From JALOOX01 sp964557955 (GTDB lineage: Bacteria; Desulfobacterota; Syntrophobacteria; Syntrophobacterales; Syntrophobacteraceae): 64,000 nt of DNA. How positions within the stretch are numbered: the stretch's first letter is position 1; every line of letters begins with the position of its first letter. Both the position numbers and the translations under genes were made by a program. A model generated the notes under the pieces. It had not been told where the DNA came from. It did no database searches and worked only from the letters and a program-made list of their open reading frames with translations. Shown here in pieces: positions 31,693-40,346 of this stretch. The stretch covers positions 62,001-126,000 of the forward strand of contig CAZLCS010000001.1 of the NCBI GenBank assembly GCA_964557955.1, read 5' to 3'.

Positions 31693-32073
31693 TTACTCAT
31701 TCCACGGCTCGATCTCAACCAGCTGGCCGTCTGCAACGGTCTTGAAAAGCCGGGCGTCGCCGAGTACCCTGCCAACGAGGTTGACGGCGCTGGCCGGTCG
31801 AATCTCATCGCCGCGGCTGGCCGGAGTCGGCCCGAAAAAGATGCAGAAAGCCTTTCCGGTCGGCCAATAACCCAAATCACCCATTTCGACAACCTCGGCG
31901 GCGGTCTCGTCCAGCTTCTCACTCACGGGTATGGGAAAATAGATTTCGTCACCCCATGTGTGGGCCTCGGCCCGGATGGGCAGGGCAGCGGCGATGGCCC
32001 GAGCCGTGGGGGAATCCCCCAGTTCGGCCGGAGCACTCACAGCACCGGCTGTGATGCGAATGCGCGTCTCCAT
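31693..32073 (-). CDS. Cyclophilin-like fold protein (TM1367 / DUF369 type)
   Basis: A 126-residue protein matching the small prokaryotic cyclophilin-like family: start RIRITAGAVSAPAELGDSPTA, centre THTWG-like AHTWGDEIYFPIPV, then GDLGYWPTGKAFCIFFGPTP and NLVGRVLGD. The fold is cyclophilin-like but the prolyl-isomerase active site is not conserved in this group, and function is unknown. It starts 1 nt after the stop of the upstream gene (32075), so it is translationally linked to it. Cytoplasmic; no signal. Confidence 0.75.
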   Translation of the reverse strand: METRIRITAGAVSAPAELGDSPTARAIAAALPIRAEAHTWGDEIYFPIPVSEKLDETAAEVVEMGDLGYWPTGKAFCIFFGPTPASRGDEIRPASAVNLVGRVLGDARLFKTVADGQLVEIEPWNE

Positions 32074-32074
32074 G

Positions 32075-33049
32075 TCAATCCTCCTTCGCCAGTTGTTCGA
32101 TGACCGCCGCCATGAGCAAAGGAAACATGATCTCGTGATGCCCGATCAGGGTGATGCCGCGTCCGGTTCCGGCTGTGGGTCTTTCCACGACGTTCACCTG
32201 CGACCGATACTGACGCTGGAAGTCCATGTTGATGGTCGTGAGTCTCTCCATGGAGTATCCTAGATTTCGAGCGACGCTGACGGCTTTCAGAAAGACCTCG
32301 GGCAGGATCACCGCGGATCCCAGGTTCAGGTAAACTCCCAGCTCCAGGGTGCTGACCAGCCGCGTAAAGAGCCGGAAGTCCCTGTAGCTCAGCGCCCCCA
32401 TGGCGGCGCCGTCCATGGCGGGATGCATGTGGATGATGTCGGTTCCAAGAGCCACGTGCACGGTCACCGGCATTTCAATCTGGGCCGCCGTGGCCAGGAG
32501 ACTCAAATGGGAGAAGGGCGCCCCGCACTCGAGAAGCTCCTCTCCCACCGCCTGCCCCAGCCCGATGGTGCCCCGGGCATGAGCTTTGGCAGCGGCGCCG
32601 TGAATGAGCTCGGCCGTCTCCCGGGCGGTTCCGAACTCGCCATGCCCCAGATGGGCCGCCACATCCTCAGAAGTTTTACCGGCCAGGGCCACTTCCACAT
32701 CGTGGATGATGCACGCGCCGTTCAGGGCCAGTCCCGTGAAGATCCGGCGGCGAAAAGCGTCCACCAGGACCGGGTTGAGCCCCACCTTGATGGGATGGGC
32801 CCCCATCCCGAGGAGAAGCGTGCGACCCCCGCGCACTGCCCCCACCAGTGCTGCCACGGCCTGTTTGAGAAGACTCGCCGCCAGAATGTCCGGAAGACGG
32901 TCCATGAATTGCGACAGGTCCCCACCCGCCTGCCATGGCCTGCAGAAGTCGTCGACCGTGACCTTGCTGGGCCGGTCCATGAGGCTGGTGGTCTGCAGCC
33001 CTTCGAAGCTCAGCGGTTCCCATCTCTTGGAGGATTTTTCTCGGCTCAT
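32075..33049 (-). CDS. Conserved protein of unknown function with Rossmann-like core
   Basis: A 324-residue cytoplasmic protein that I do not recognise with confidence. A glycine-rich segment TLLLGMGAHPIKVGLNPVLVD (about 95-115) is followed by LALNGACIIHDVEVALAGKTSEDV and by histidine-rich TDIIHMHPAMDGAAMG. The pattern suggests a nucleotide- or NAD-binding alpha/beta fold with a possible metal site; a distant deoxyhypusine-synthase-like fold is one guess. Its gene overlaps gmhA upstream by 4 nt (33046-33049) and lies 1 nt before the cyclophilin-like gene, so the three are tightly co-translated. Its neighbours point to no single pathway. Confidence 0.6.
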   Translation of the reverse strand: MSREKSSKRWEPLSFEGLQTTSLMDRPSKVTVDDFCRPWQAGGDLSQFMDRLPDILAASLLKQAVAALVGAVRGGRTLLLGMGAHPIKVGLNPVLVDAFRRRIFTGLALNGACIIHDVEVALAGKTSEDVAAHLGHGEFGTARETAELIHGAAAKAHARGTIGLGQAVGEELLECGAPFSHLSLLATAAQIEMPVTVHVALGTDIIHMHPAMDGAAMGALSYRDFRLFTRLVSTLELGVYLNLGSAVILPEVFLKAVSVARNLGYSMERLTTINMDFQRQYRSQVNVVERPTAGTGRGITLIGHHEIMFPLLMAAVIEQLAKED

Positions 33050-33657
33050 ACAGAAGTCTCGTGATCTCCGAACAGGATTTCATCCACAAGCCCGCACAGC
33101 ACATGACCCACGGTGATGTGGCATTCCTGGATGCGTGCCGTGGTCCTGGACGGAACGTGGAGGATCAGGTCGCAATAGGTATCCATCTCGCCGAGGGTTG
33201 CTCCAGCCCAGCCCATGGTGTGCAGCCCATGCTCCCTTGCCCATTTCAGGGCTTTCACGACGTTGGGCGAAGAACCGCTGGTGCTGATCCCGAGAGCTGC
33301 ATCGCCGGCCTGTGCCAATGCCTGGAGCTGCTTCAGGAAAATGTCGTCGAAATGGTAATCGTTGCTGATGCTGGTGAGGATCGATGTGTCGACCGTGAGG
33401 GAGAGCGCGGGAAGCGGAATGCGCTCCCGCTGGAACCGGTTCACGAATTCGGCGGCCAGGTGCTGGGCATCTGCGGCGCTGCCCCCGTTTCCGAACAGGA
33501 ATAGCCTGTGCCGGCCCCGAAAAGCCTGGGCGACCAGCTCCGCCATCTCGACAATGAGCGCCGTGGATGTCCTGGCGACGGCCTGTTTCAATTGTATGCT
33601 TTCCCGGAAGATCGAATCAGCCGTCCTGTGGCAGAAATCCCGCATCTCCTGGTCCAT
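33046..33657 (-). CDS. gmhA: Phosphoheptose isomerase (sedoheptulose-7-phosphate isomerase)
   Basis: A 203-residue SIS-domain protein with GmhA hallmarks: LFLFGNGGSAADAQHLAAEFVNRF, the DTSILTSISNDY loop, GISTSGSSPNVVKAL and the C-terminal RIQECHITVGHVLCGLVDE with conserved Glu and His ligands. It converts sedoheptulose 7-phosphate to D-glycero-D-manno-heptose 7-phosphate, the first step of ADP-heptose synthesis for the LPS inner core. ATG 33657 is chosen over an upstream TTG because of GAGGA ~9 nt before it. Operon partner of the upstream aminotransferase gene (4-nt gap). No hld genes are in the window. Confidence 0.9.
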   Translation of the reverse strand: MDQEMRDFCHRTADSIFRESIQLKQAVARTSTALIVEMAELVAQAFRGRHRLFLFGNGGSAADAQHLAAEFVNRFQRERIPLPALSLTVDTSILTSISNDYHFDDIFLKQLQALAQAGDAALGISTSGSSPNVVKALKWAREHGLHTMGWAGATLGEMDTYCDLILHVPSRTTARIQECHITVGHVLCGLVDEILFGDHETSV

Positions 33658-33661
33658 GGGG

Positions 33662-34645
33662 TCAATCCTCAACGGCTGTCAACATTGCGTCGCAGCTCGT
33701 CATGTCCATTCGGAGGAGCTCCAGCAGGCGGGCAGCCATCGGCCCCGGTCTGCCGCCGCCGATGGGATGGTCGTCGTACCTCACGACGGGGAGGACGTCG
33801 AAAGAGGTCCCGAAGACCAGGACCTCAGAGGCCTCATAGGCCTGTGCCGGTGTGATGTCCGCCTCACCGACCCGCTCCAGCTCGCCCAGGTTCACCAGCT
33901 CAGCTGCCAGCTCCATCACCCGCGTGACCGTCGTTCCGCGGAGGATTCGGTCAAAGCGGGGCACGAGGAGCTCCCGATCCCGCGTGATGATCCCGACATT
34001 CTCCGTCGATCCCTCACCCAGGAAACCTTCCTCGTCAATGGATACGGTGAAATCTACTCCCGCGTCCTCAGCCTCTTTCTTCATGAGCACGTTGGGGAGA
34101 TAATTGCAGCTCTTCATGTTGGCCAGGTAGGCCTTTTTGATGGGAATATGGCTGCTCTTCAAAGTTACGCCTTTTTCATACCTGTCGGCTGGAGTGGCCT
34201 GGAACCGGCTGCACACCACATAGAGCTGGCTTGCCGGGCATTCGTAAGGGTTTGTTGAAAAGCCCCCCGGTCCTCTCGAAACGTACAGCCGAATCACGGC
34301 ATTTTTGGCCCCCGCAGCCTGGATAGTGGCCCGAACGATCCGGGTGATCGCGGCGCGATCGCAAGGGATGTCCAGGAAGATCCCCTTTGCAGATGTCTCC
34401 AGGCGGTCCAGGTGGCGCCCCAGGTTGTAGATCCGGCCTTCAACGCACCTGAATGCCTCAAACACCCCATCACCCCGGTGGACGAGATGGTCGTCGATGG
34501 GCACCATCATGAGGGCGGGATCCACGACAATGCCCCCATACCAGCTGGAATACATGGCCAGATAGTTGTCATGATAAGCGGTCTTGAGGGCGATGAGGCG
34601 ATCCACCACTTCGTCAAAGCTGAATTTGCGTATCATGGGTTTCAT
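33662..34645 (-). CDS. Class IV PLP-dependent aminotransferase (branched-chain aminotransferase-like)
   Basis: A 327-residue fold-type IV enzyme. HRGDGVFEAFRCVEGRIYNL and HLDRLETSAKG mark the N-terminal domain; the PLP lysine is in NMKSCNYLPNVLMKKEAEDAG; STENVGII and RGTTVTRVMELA follow. Family members are branched-chain amino acid aminotransferases, D-amino acid aminotransferases or 4-amino-4-deoxychorismate lyases. The STEN and KSxNYLPN motifs fit a transaminase better than a lyase, but substrate cannot be fixed. Start at 34645 (GGAGG directly upstream, rather close) or 34636. First gene of the seven-gene operon that ends with hemC and cobA-hemD. Confidence 0.82.
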   Translation of the reverse strand: MKPMIRKFSFDEVVDRLIALKTAYHDNYLAMYSSWYGGIVVDPALMMVPIDDHLVHRGDGVFEAFRCVEGRIYNLGRHLDRLETSAKGIFLDIPCDRAAITRIVRATIQAAGAKNAVIRLYVSRGPGGFSTNPYECPASQLYVVCSRFQATPADRYEKGVTLKSSHIPIKKAYLANMKSCNYLPNVLMKKEAEDAGVDFTVSIDEEGFLGEGSTENVGIITRDRELLVPRFDRILRGTTVTRVMELAAELVNLGELERVGEADITPAQAYEASEVLVFGTSFDVLPVVRYDDHPIGGGRPGPMAARLLELLRMDMTSCDAMLTAVED

Positions 34646-34755
34646 TTCCTCCACCCGACAAAGGACTGCCCCCATCTGCTTGCCCGCGGGCTCGGGGGGA
34701 CCTATTATGAAGAGTGTCTGGTACTCTGGCCTGATCTGCAGGCGCGGTCACAATA

Positions 34756-35487
34756 ATGAAGCCTTCCCGGTTCGGCAAGGGAAAAGGAAAGGAGCACAAC
34801 CTGCAGGGGGAAGACATTTCGCGACTACGGCTGGAAACCATTGTCTTCGACTTCGATGGGACCCTTGCCGAGCTGAAACTGGATTTCGCGCACATGAAGA
34901 ATGAGTTGGCACGGATTGCCTCCGAATACCTCAACGGGGATCTCGTGTCGCATTTGCCCGTTCTGGAGTGGCTCGATTTCCTCGAACAAGAAATCCAAAT
35001 CCACGACGCGCCCGCTTCCCGCAAATTCCGCTCCAGGGCGAACCGGATGATTGTGGACATGGAGATCGAGGCTTCCCGAGAAGGCATGCTCTTCCCATTC
35101 ACGCGAGTGCTGCTCAAGAAGCTCCATGTGCAGGGCGTTCACACGGCGATCATCACCAGGAACTGTGCCGCAGCTGTGCAGGCTGTTTTTCCCGACATGC
35201 AGGAATTTTGCGGCTGTTTTCTGGCCAGGGACCACGTGGCCAACGTGAAGCCGGACCCGGAGCACCTGCAAATGGCGCTGGCCCATTTTGGTGCGGCTCC
35301 CGGGAATTCCCTGATGGTGGGCGATCACCCCCTGGATGTTCAGACCGGCAAGCGCGCAGGGACTCTGACGGCTGGGGTGGCGAGTGGAAGCGGTTCGTGG
35401 GACGACCTCGCCCGGAGTGGTGCGGACTGGCTCGCCTCCGACTGCGAAGAGCTTCTGGAACTGCTGGAGCTGAACGGCCTTGTCTGA
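34756..35487 (+). CDS. HAD-superfamily phosphatase (phosphoglycolate phosphatase-like)
   Basis: A 243-residue HAD hydrolase with motif I IVFDFDGTLAEL (Asp nucleophile and acid), motif II TAIITRNCA, motif III Lys in NVKPDPEHL and motif IV LMVGDHPLDVQTGKRAG. The helical cap and overall length fit the Gph/phosphatase subgroup I, acting on small phosphate esters in the cytoplasm. The first ~25 residues are basic and precede the conserved fold; a later start is possible. It is divergent from the aminotransferase operon, with the promoters in 34646-34755, and the PAC2 gene follows 45 nt downstream, probably in the same transcript. Confidence 0.8.
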   Translation: MKPSRFGKGKGKEHNLQGEDISRLRLETIVFDFDGTLAELKLDFAHMKNELARIASEYLNGDLVSHLPVLEWLDFLEQEIQIHDAPASRKFRSRANRMIVDMEIEASREGMLFPFTRVLLKKLHVQGVHTAIITRNCAAAVQAVFPDMQEFCGCFLARDHVANVKPDPEHLQMALAHFGAAPGNSLMVGDHPLDVQTGKRAGTLTAGVASGSGSWDDLARSGADWLASDCEELLELLELNGLV

Positions 35488-35532
35488 AGCTGGGGCTCAC
35501 AGCCACTTTTCTGTGCAATGATGGGGGCCGCC

Positions 35533-36384
35533 ATGCACCTTCAAATGTATTCGGATTCCATCCACGCTCCGCGGGTCCTGCTGCATTTCTCCGGTTGGCC
35601 CGACGCCGGTGAGATGATCGAGCTCACCCTGTCGGAGCTCAAGAACATGGTTCCCTTTGAACTGGTGGCTGAATGGAATCTCGAAGGTTACTGGCAGACT
35701 GAATCCCTCAGGCCGGTGGTCCACGTGCATCACGGTCAGATCAAGCGCCTGGAGTGGCCGTTGTTTCGGTTCTTCGTGGGAAGATATGGGGGACACGAAC
35801 CTTTCCTGGTGGGAACGGGGGCGGAGCCTTCCAGGAACTGGACGGACTTTACCAGGGAACTGCTGGGACTTCTTGGGCAATGGGGGTGCCGGGAGATTGT
35901 CCTGCTCGGCAGCCTTTATGATCAGATCTTTCACGATGAAGTGGTCATATCGGCGGTTGTCCAGGATGCGAAGGGGTACAATCAGGTCCGGGAGCTGGGA
36001 TGCCGGCCTGCGGACTACACCGGCCCCGGATCCATCCACTCGGCCGTCCTTGAAGCGACACAGGGCACGGAAATGAGGTGTGTGAGCATTTGGACGCATC
36101 TTCCCTTCTATCTGCAGGGGCCCCATGAGCTCACTTCAGCCCGCTGCCTCGAGATCATCGGCGCTCTTCTGGGGTTCACCCTCGATCCGGTTCACCTGCG
36201 CCAGAGATGGGACGAGCGCGAAGGCGACATCGAAGAGCTCATTCAAAACAACCACGAACTGCGACAGGCCATCGAAGTCCTCAAAAACGACCGCCACCGG
36301 CGCAACGCCGGCTCTCCGAACAACGTGCTGCGGATGGATGATTTCATGAAGAAGCGGCATGATCCGCGCCCGGACGAGACATGA
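35533..36384 (+). CDS. PAC2-family protein (proteasome-assembly-chaperone-like fold)
   Basis: A 283-residue PAC2 protein. The family start is APRVLLHFSGWPDAGEMIELTLSEL; further motifs include EIVLLGSLYDQI and GPGSIHSAVLEAT, followed by the closing MRCVSIWTHLPFYLQG segment. The fold is shared with archaeal/eukaryotic proteasome assembly chaperone 2 and with bacterial homologues of unknown role. The last ~70 residues are charged and helical (REGDIEELIQNNHELRQAIE), possibly a coiled coil. ATG 35533 follows a G-rich ribosome-binding stretch and matches the family's N-terminus; ATG 35518 is in frame. Confidence 0.75.
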   Translation: MHLQMYSDSIHAPRVLLHFSGWPDAGEMIELTLSELKNMVPFELVAEWNLEGYWQTESLRPVVHVHHGQIKRLEWPLFRFFVGRYGGHEPFLVGTGAEPSRNWTDFTRELLGLLGQWGCREIVLLGSLYDQIFHDEVVISAVVQDAKGYNQVRELGCRPADYTGPGSIHSAVLEATQGTEMRCVSIWTHLPFYLQGPHELTSARCLEIIGALLGFTLDPVHLRQRWDEREGDIEELIQNNHELRQAIEVLKNDRHRRNAGSPNNVLRMDDFMKKRHDPRPDET

Positions 36385-36730
36385 TTCTTTTCCGGTCCAT
36401 GGAAGCATTGAGCCTGCCGCCGTAACAGGACCTGGAGACCGTCCCGCACAAGCTTTGCCTCCCGAAGACCACCTCATGACTCTTTCCAGCGTCCTTTCAG
36501 CTGTGTCTCTCCGATTTTAGGTGACGCCCGGCCGTAACTCCCCCCTCAGCAGTATGTCGGGTGGAGAACTGGGGTGCTGAAACTGTATCAGTGGCACTAA
36601 TATGCAATTAGAAAATATAAGTGAAAATGAATATAATCCCACCTGGCGGCTCCCCGCCATGGCTCTCAGCACGGCTTGGCGCTGACGCACCAAAAGGCCG
36701 GCGCACAGACTTCGGACCGCAGCACGGGGC
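36385..36730. other. 346-bp intergenic region before the kinase gene
   Basis: No gene was recognised. Its right half is AT-rich and holds a possible promoter at 36608-36637. A TGGCAC...GC motif at 36592-36605 resembles a -24/-12 promoter but has the wrong spacing. Confidence 0.5.
36608..36637 (+). promoter_or_regulatory. Putative sigma-70 promoter of the kinase-regulator operon
   Basis: TTAGAA (36608-36613) and a perfect TATAAT (36632-36637) are 18 bp apart in an AT-rich island, about 95 nt upstream of the histidine kinase start. The -35 is weak. Confidence 0.4.
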
Positions 36731-38611
36731 GTGACATTGAAACGGACATTTCCGCTGAACAGTCTGCAGCTCAAACTGATGTTGCTCTTTTTCGTGCTTG
36801 AACTGGTGCCACTGTTCGGAGTGGGGATGCTTTCCATACGAACGGCTGAAAAGCTCATCTTGAACATGGTCACGAACCAGATCGAGCACATCGCCGCAGA
36901 CAAAGCGGCCATGCTTGAAAGGTGGATTAACGAGCGAAAGGCCGACGTCGAGGTCATAGCCGGCTCATCGATCCTGAGATCCATGGAGCCGGAGCAAATC
37001 GCCCGCTATGTGGAGCTGGTGAGAGACAAGTATCATGTCTACGGTGGGATCTCTGTCGTGAGCCGGGATGGTGTTTCCATCTACCCCCGGGGGAAACCTG
37101 CGCGGGAGCTCCATGTGAACAGCTTGGTCAGACCGCCCGAAGTCGGTCGGCTGCAAATGTCCGACATCCGCTTGAGCTCCGACCGAAAACAATCCACCTT
37201 TCAGATATCGGCGCCTCTGGTCGGAGATTCGGGCGACCTGGAAGGTGTGGTGAGTGCCACGGTCGGGACCGGAACGATTCTTTCGGTTGTCCTGCGAGTT
37301 TCACTCGGAGAAACTGGTGAATGCTACCTCGTGAACAGGGAGGGGACTTTTCTCGCTCACAAGGAGCCAAGAAGAATACTCAATGAAAACATCGCGCAGT
37401 CTGAGAGCTTCAAGAACGTTTTCAGCCTCCCGAAGCGCAGGATCACCTATATCGACTATAGAGGCATCGAGGTCATAGGAGCCTCGATGATGGTTGCGGG
37501 GACCGACTGGGCTCTTGTGGTGGAGCAGGACACGGAGGAGGCCTTTCGACCCGTAACAGAGCTGCGGCGCTCGATCGCACTCATCATTGCCCTGTCCCTG
37601 CTCGGAGCGCTCTTATCGGCGTGGCTGCTCTCACGATATGTGGCCACGCCGATCCGGAGGCTGAGCCAGGCGGCCAACTTTCTGGCCCGAGGCGAGTTCG
37701 GCGAGGCTCGTCTCGAGCCGGCCATTCGGAGGGACGAGGTTGGACTGCTCTACGACGCATTTGGAGAAATGGCCAGGCAGCTTCAGGACCGGCAGCAAAG
37801 ACTCGAGGAGAAGGTCATCCGCAGGGAAGCGGAGCTCAAGGAAACGGACGTCAGGCTCAAGCAAACGGAGGAGGCTGCAGCCCGGTCCCAGCAGCTCGCC
37901 GCCCTCGGTCATCTTGCGGCCGGTGTCGCCCATGAAGTCCGAACCCCCCTCACTTCCCTGAAGATGTTTCTCCAATCCATCGAAAACGAGATGGCGCTGG
38001 CTTCGGAATACGAAGAGGATCTCCATGTCGCCATGAATCAGATTTGGCGCATGGAGGCGACGATCAACCGGTTTCTCGATTTTGCGCGGCCCCAGAACCT
38101 TGTGCTTTCGGAAGTGGACGTCCGGGAGCTGATCGAGGATGCTCTGCTGGTGGCGCAACCGAGGGCGAGGCAGCAGGAGACTGTCATCAGGACCGACATC
38201 GACAGTGCGCTGCCGCGGGTCTGGGGAGACCGGAAACAGCTCGGGGAGGCGCTCTTGAACCTCATCGTGAATGGACTCGAAGCCGTGGCTCTTCGAGGGG
38301 AACTGAGGGTGACGGCCTGCGGTGAGACGGTTCCTGCCGGGGACGAATCGAGGGAGCTCATCCGCATTGACATAACGGATACCGGGCCGGGGATCCGGGA
38401 GGAGATCATCCCGAGCCTTTTCGATCCCTTCTTCACCACCAAGTCGACTGGGACGGGACTGGGACTTTCCATCGTCCAGGCCATTCTCAAGAGGCACGGA
38501 GGCCGAGTTGGCGTGGAGAGCCGCATGGGCTTAGGGGCGACCTTCTCTTTGCATATTCCGGCAAGGTCCGGGGAAAGCATGGCTGCGCATGGAAAGTATA
38601 CTGATCGTTGA
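36731..38611 (+). CDS. Membrane sensor histidine kinase (dCache-HAMP-HisKA-HATPase)
   Basis: A 626-residue NtrB/AtoS-type sensor kinase. TM1 (about 14-35), a periplasmic Cache sensor domain (about 40-275, with GISVVSRDGVSIYPRG), TM2 (281-301), HAMP (302-354), a short coiled coil, the HisKA H-box GVAHEVRTPLTSL with phospho-acceptor His401, and HATPase N, G1 (DTGPGI), F (LFDPFFTTKSTGTGLGLSI) and G2 boxes. It would sense an extracytoplasmic small ligand and phosphorylate the regulator encoded next, whose gene overlaps its 3' end by 23 nt. GTG start at 36731, with only a weak ribosome-binding site. The Cache ligand cannot be read from sequence. Confidence 0.92.
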   Translation: MTLKRTFPLNSLQLKLMLLFFVLELVPLFGVGMLSIRTAEKLILNMVTNQIEHIAADKAAMLERWINERKADVEVIAGSSILRSMEPEQIARYVELVRDKYHVYGGISVVSRDGVSIYPRGKPARELHVNSLVRPPEVGRLQMSDIRLSSDRKQSTFQISAPLVGDSGDLEGVVSATVGTGTILSVVLRVSLGETGECYLVNREGTFLAHKEPRRILNENIAQSESFKNVFSLPKRRITYIDYRGIEVIGASMMVAGTDWALVVEQDTEEAFRPVTELRRSIALIIALSLLGALLSAWLLSRYVATPIRRLSQAANFLARGEFGEARLEPAIRRDEVGLLYDAFGEMARQLQDRQQRLEEKVIRREAELKETDVRLKQTEEAAARSQQLAALGHLAAGVAHEVRTPLTSLKMFLQSIENEMALASEYEEDLHVAMNQIWRMEATINRFLDFARPQNLVLSEVDVRELIEDALLVAQPRARQQETVIRTDIDSALPRVWGDRKQLGEALLNLIVNGLEAVALRGELRVTACGETVPAGDESRELIRIDITDTGPGIREEIIPSLFDPFFTTKSTGTGLGLSIVQAILKRHGGRVGVESRMGLGATFSLHIPARSGESMAAHGKYTDR

Positions 38612-40031
38612 CGACGACGAGGGCCTCGTTCACTTCTTGTCGCGCTTCTTTTCCGCGCAAGGGCTTGAGGTTCGGTCGTGCCACAGCGGAACGGCAGCCC
38701 TGGAGATGGTGGAGAGTCATTCATTCGACTTGATCCTCCTGGATTACAAAATGCCGGGCCGAAACGGATTGGACACCCTGAGGGAGATCCGAAGGCTCCA
38801 GGTGAAAACCCCCATCATTCTGATGACGGCCTATGGCACGATGGACACGGCCATCGAGGCGATGAAGCTCGGGGCCTACGATTATCTCCTGAAGCCGTTT
38901 GACCGGGCTGAGCTGGAGCGACTGGCCCGGGACGCCCTCGAGGTGAACCGACTCATGAAGCAAGTGGTTCGCCTTCCCGTTTCCGAAGCGAGACCGTCGC
39001 CGGTTCCGACGGGGGAGGTCAAGATCATCGGCAGCCACAGGCGGATGCAGGAAGTCTATAAGCTCATCGGACAGGTTGCCGCCAGGGAGGTTACGGTGCT
39101 CATAACGGGAGAATCCGGTACGGGAAAAGAGCTGGTGGCGCGGGCGATCTACCATCACAGTGACAGGAAGGACAAGCCGTTCCTTGCCGTCAACTGCGCC
39201 GCGATTCCGGAGCCGCTCTTCGAGAGCGAGCTGTTTGGGCATGAGCGGGGAGCCTTTACGGGCGCGGACCGCGCTCATGTCGGGAAAATAGAACGGTGCC
39301 AGGGTGGGACGCTCTTTTTCGATGAGATCGGAGAGATGTCTCTTGCCACTCAGGCCAAGCTGTTGCGAATGCTCCAATATGGCGAAATCGAAAGAGTCGG
39401 CGGATCCCAAACCCTGAAGGTGGATGTACGGATCATCGCGGCAACCAACAAAAACCTGGAAAAAGCGGTGGCGGACGGTGAATTCCGTGAAGACCTCTAT
39501 TGGAGGCTCAAGATCATCTCCATTCAGCTCCCTCCTCTCAGAGATCGCGCGGAGGACATTCCCGCACTGGTCGAGTATTTTGTCGGTCGATTTTGCGTCG
39601 AATACCAGACTTCCATCCGGCATATCGAGGATGCCGCCCTCGCCAGGCTCAAATCCCATCCCTGGCCCGGGAACGTGAGAGAGCTCGAAAACAGCCTGAG
39701 ACGCGCCATCCTGCTCGCCTCAGGTGACGTCATCCTGGAGGAGCATCTCAAATTCGACGCCTGTGGACGGGAACCGACTCGAAATGCGACTGACGAGAAT
39801 CCCCGGGGGAGGATCGAGCGCAAGCTTGACGAACTCATCCCGGATCTCCTCGATGCCTGTGGGGAGAGAATGCACGAAAGCATCATCGATCTGGTGGAAA
39901 GAACACTCGTCTCGAAAGTTCTCGACCAGTGCGGCCACAACCAGGTCAAAGCCGCCAAAGTGCTCGGTGTCAGCCGCAACACGCTCAGGCATCGGATGAA
40001 GAAATTCGATCTCCTTCCAGCCTCCGATTGA
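38589..40031 (+). CDS. NtrC-family sigma-54-dependent response regulator
   Basis: A 480-residue three-domain regulator. Receiver (1-120) with phospho-acceptor Asp52 (LILLDYKMPG). AAA+ domain (about 145-380) with Walker A GESGTGKE (174-181), the sigma-54 contact loop GAFTGA (221-226), Walker B LFFDEIGEM and the ATNKNL sensor region. C-terminal Fis-type helix-turn-helix (about 440-475: NQVKAAKVLGVSRNTLRHRMKKF). After phosphorylation by the overlapping kinase it should bind upstream palindromes and activate sigma-54 promoters. A sigma-54 promoter and palindromes lie just downstream of this gene, before the small paralogous genes and gdhA. Confidence 0.95.
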   Translation: MESILIVDDDEGLVHFLSRFFSAQGLEVRSCHSGTAALEMVESHSFDLILLDYKMPGRNGLDTLREIRRLQVKTPIILMTAYGTMDTAIEAMKLGAYDYLLKPFDRAELERLARDALEVNRLMKQVVRLPVSEARPSPVPTGEVKIIGSHRRMQEVYKLIGQVAAREVTVLITGESGTGKELVARAIYHHSDRKDKPFLAVNCAAIPEPLFESELFGHERGAFTGADRAHVGKIERCQGGTLFFDEIGEMSLATQAKLLRMLQYGEIERVGGSQTLKVDVRIIAATNKNLEKAVADGEFREDLYWRLKIISIQLPPLRDRAEDIPALVEYFVGRFCVEYQTSIRHIEDAALARLKSHPWPGNVRELENSLRRAILLASGDVILEEHLKFDACGREPTRNATDENPRGRIERKLDELIPDLLDACGERMHESIIDLVERTLVSKVLDQCGHNQVKAAKVLGVSRNTLRHRMKKFDLLPASD

Positions 40032-40053
40032 TTTTCCGTCATTCCTTCTCTGT

Positions 40054-40094
40054 CGTTGTTGGATTTCCACCAACGCTGTTCAGGTCCTGAACAG
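40054..40094. promoter_or_regulatory. Two abutting inverted repeats, candidate NtrC-type enhancer site
   Basis: Repeat 1 is CGTTGTTGG-ATTT-CCACCAACG (40054-40075, one mismatch). Repeat 2 follows directly: CTGTTCAG-GTC-CTGAACAG (40076-40094, perfect). They lie 23 bp after the regulator's stop and about 200 bp upstream of the -24/-12 promoter, the usual distance for an enhancer of a sigma-54 activator. Repeat 1 could instead serve as the regulator gene's transcription stop. Confidence 0.5.
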
Positions 40095-40274
40095 TCCCCT
40101 GTGTCCCCATGAACTTTCAGCATTTTGGGTGGGTTGCAGCATCTCTGGGCCACAGCCCGATGTTGCCGGAGCAACAACCGCTTCCGCCTTTTCCCGCCGC
40201 CGAGCCCGCTTAGTTTTTACAAATACGCAATGATATCAGAAAGTAAGCTCCTCGATGGCCGTGAGGAATCTCCC

Positions 40275-40290
40275 CGGCACACTTGTTGCC
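40275..40290 (+). promoter_or_regulatory. Sigma-54 (-24/-12) promoter of the small paralog genes
   Basis: CGGCACACTTGTTGCC matches the consensus TGGCAC-N5-TTGC with the invariant GG (40276-40277) and GC (40288-40289) exactly 10 nt apart; only the first T is changed. Transcription should start near 40301, 46 nt before the ATG at 40347. An NtrC-type regulator gene lies directly upstream. Confidence 0.7.
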
Positions 40291-40346
40291 CTCATGGGTG
40301 GCGGGGCTGGCGGCAGACCTCCCGGAACCCACGAGGAATCAACGAA

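Noticed and set aside
36592..36605. TGGCAC...TGC motif upstream of the histidine kinase as a sigma-54 promoter
   Set aside because: GG and GC are only 9 nt apart; sigma-54 promoters need 10.
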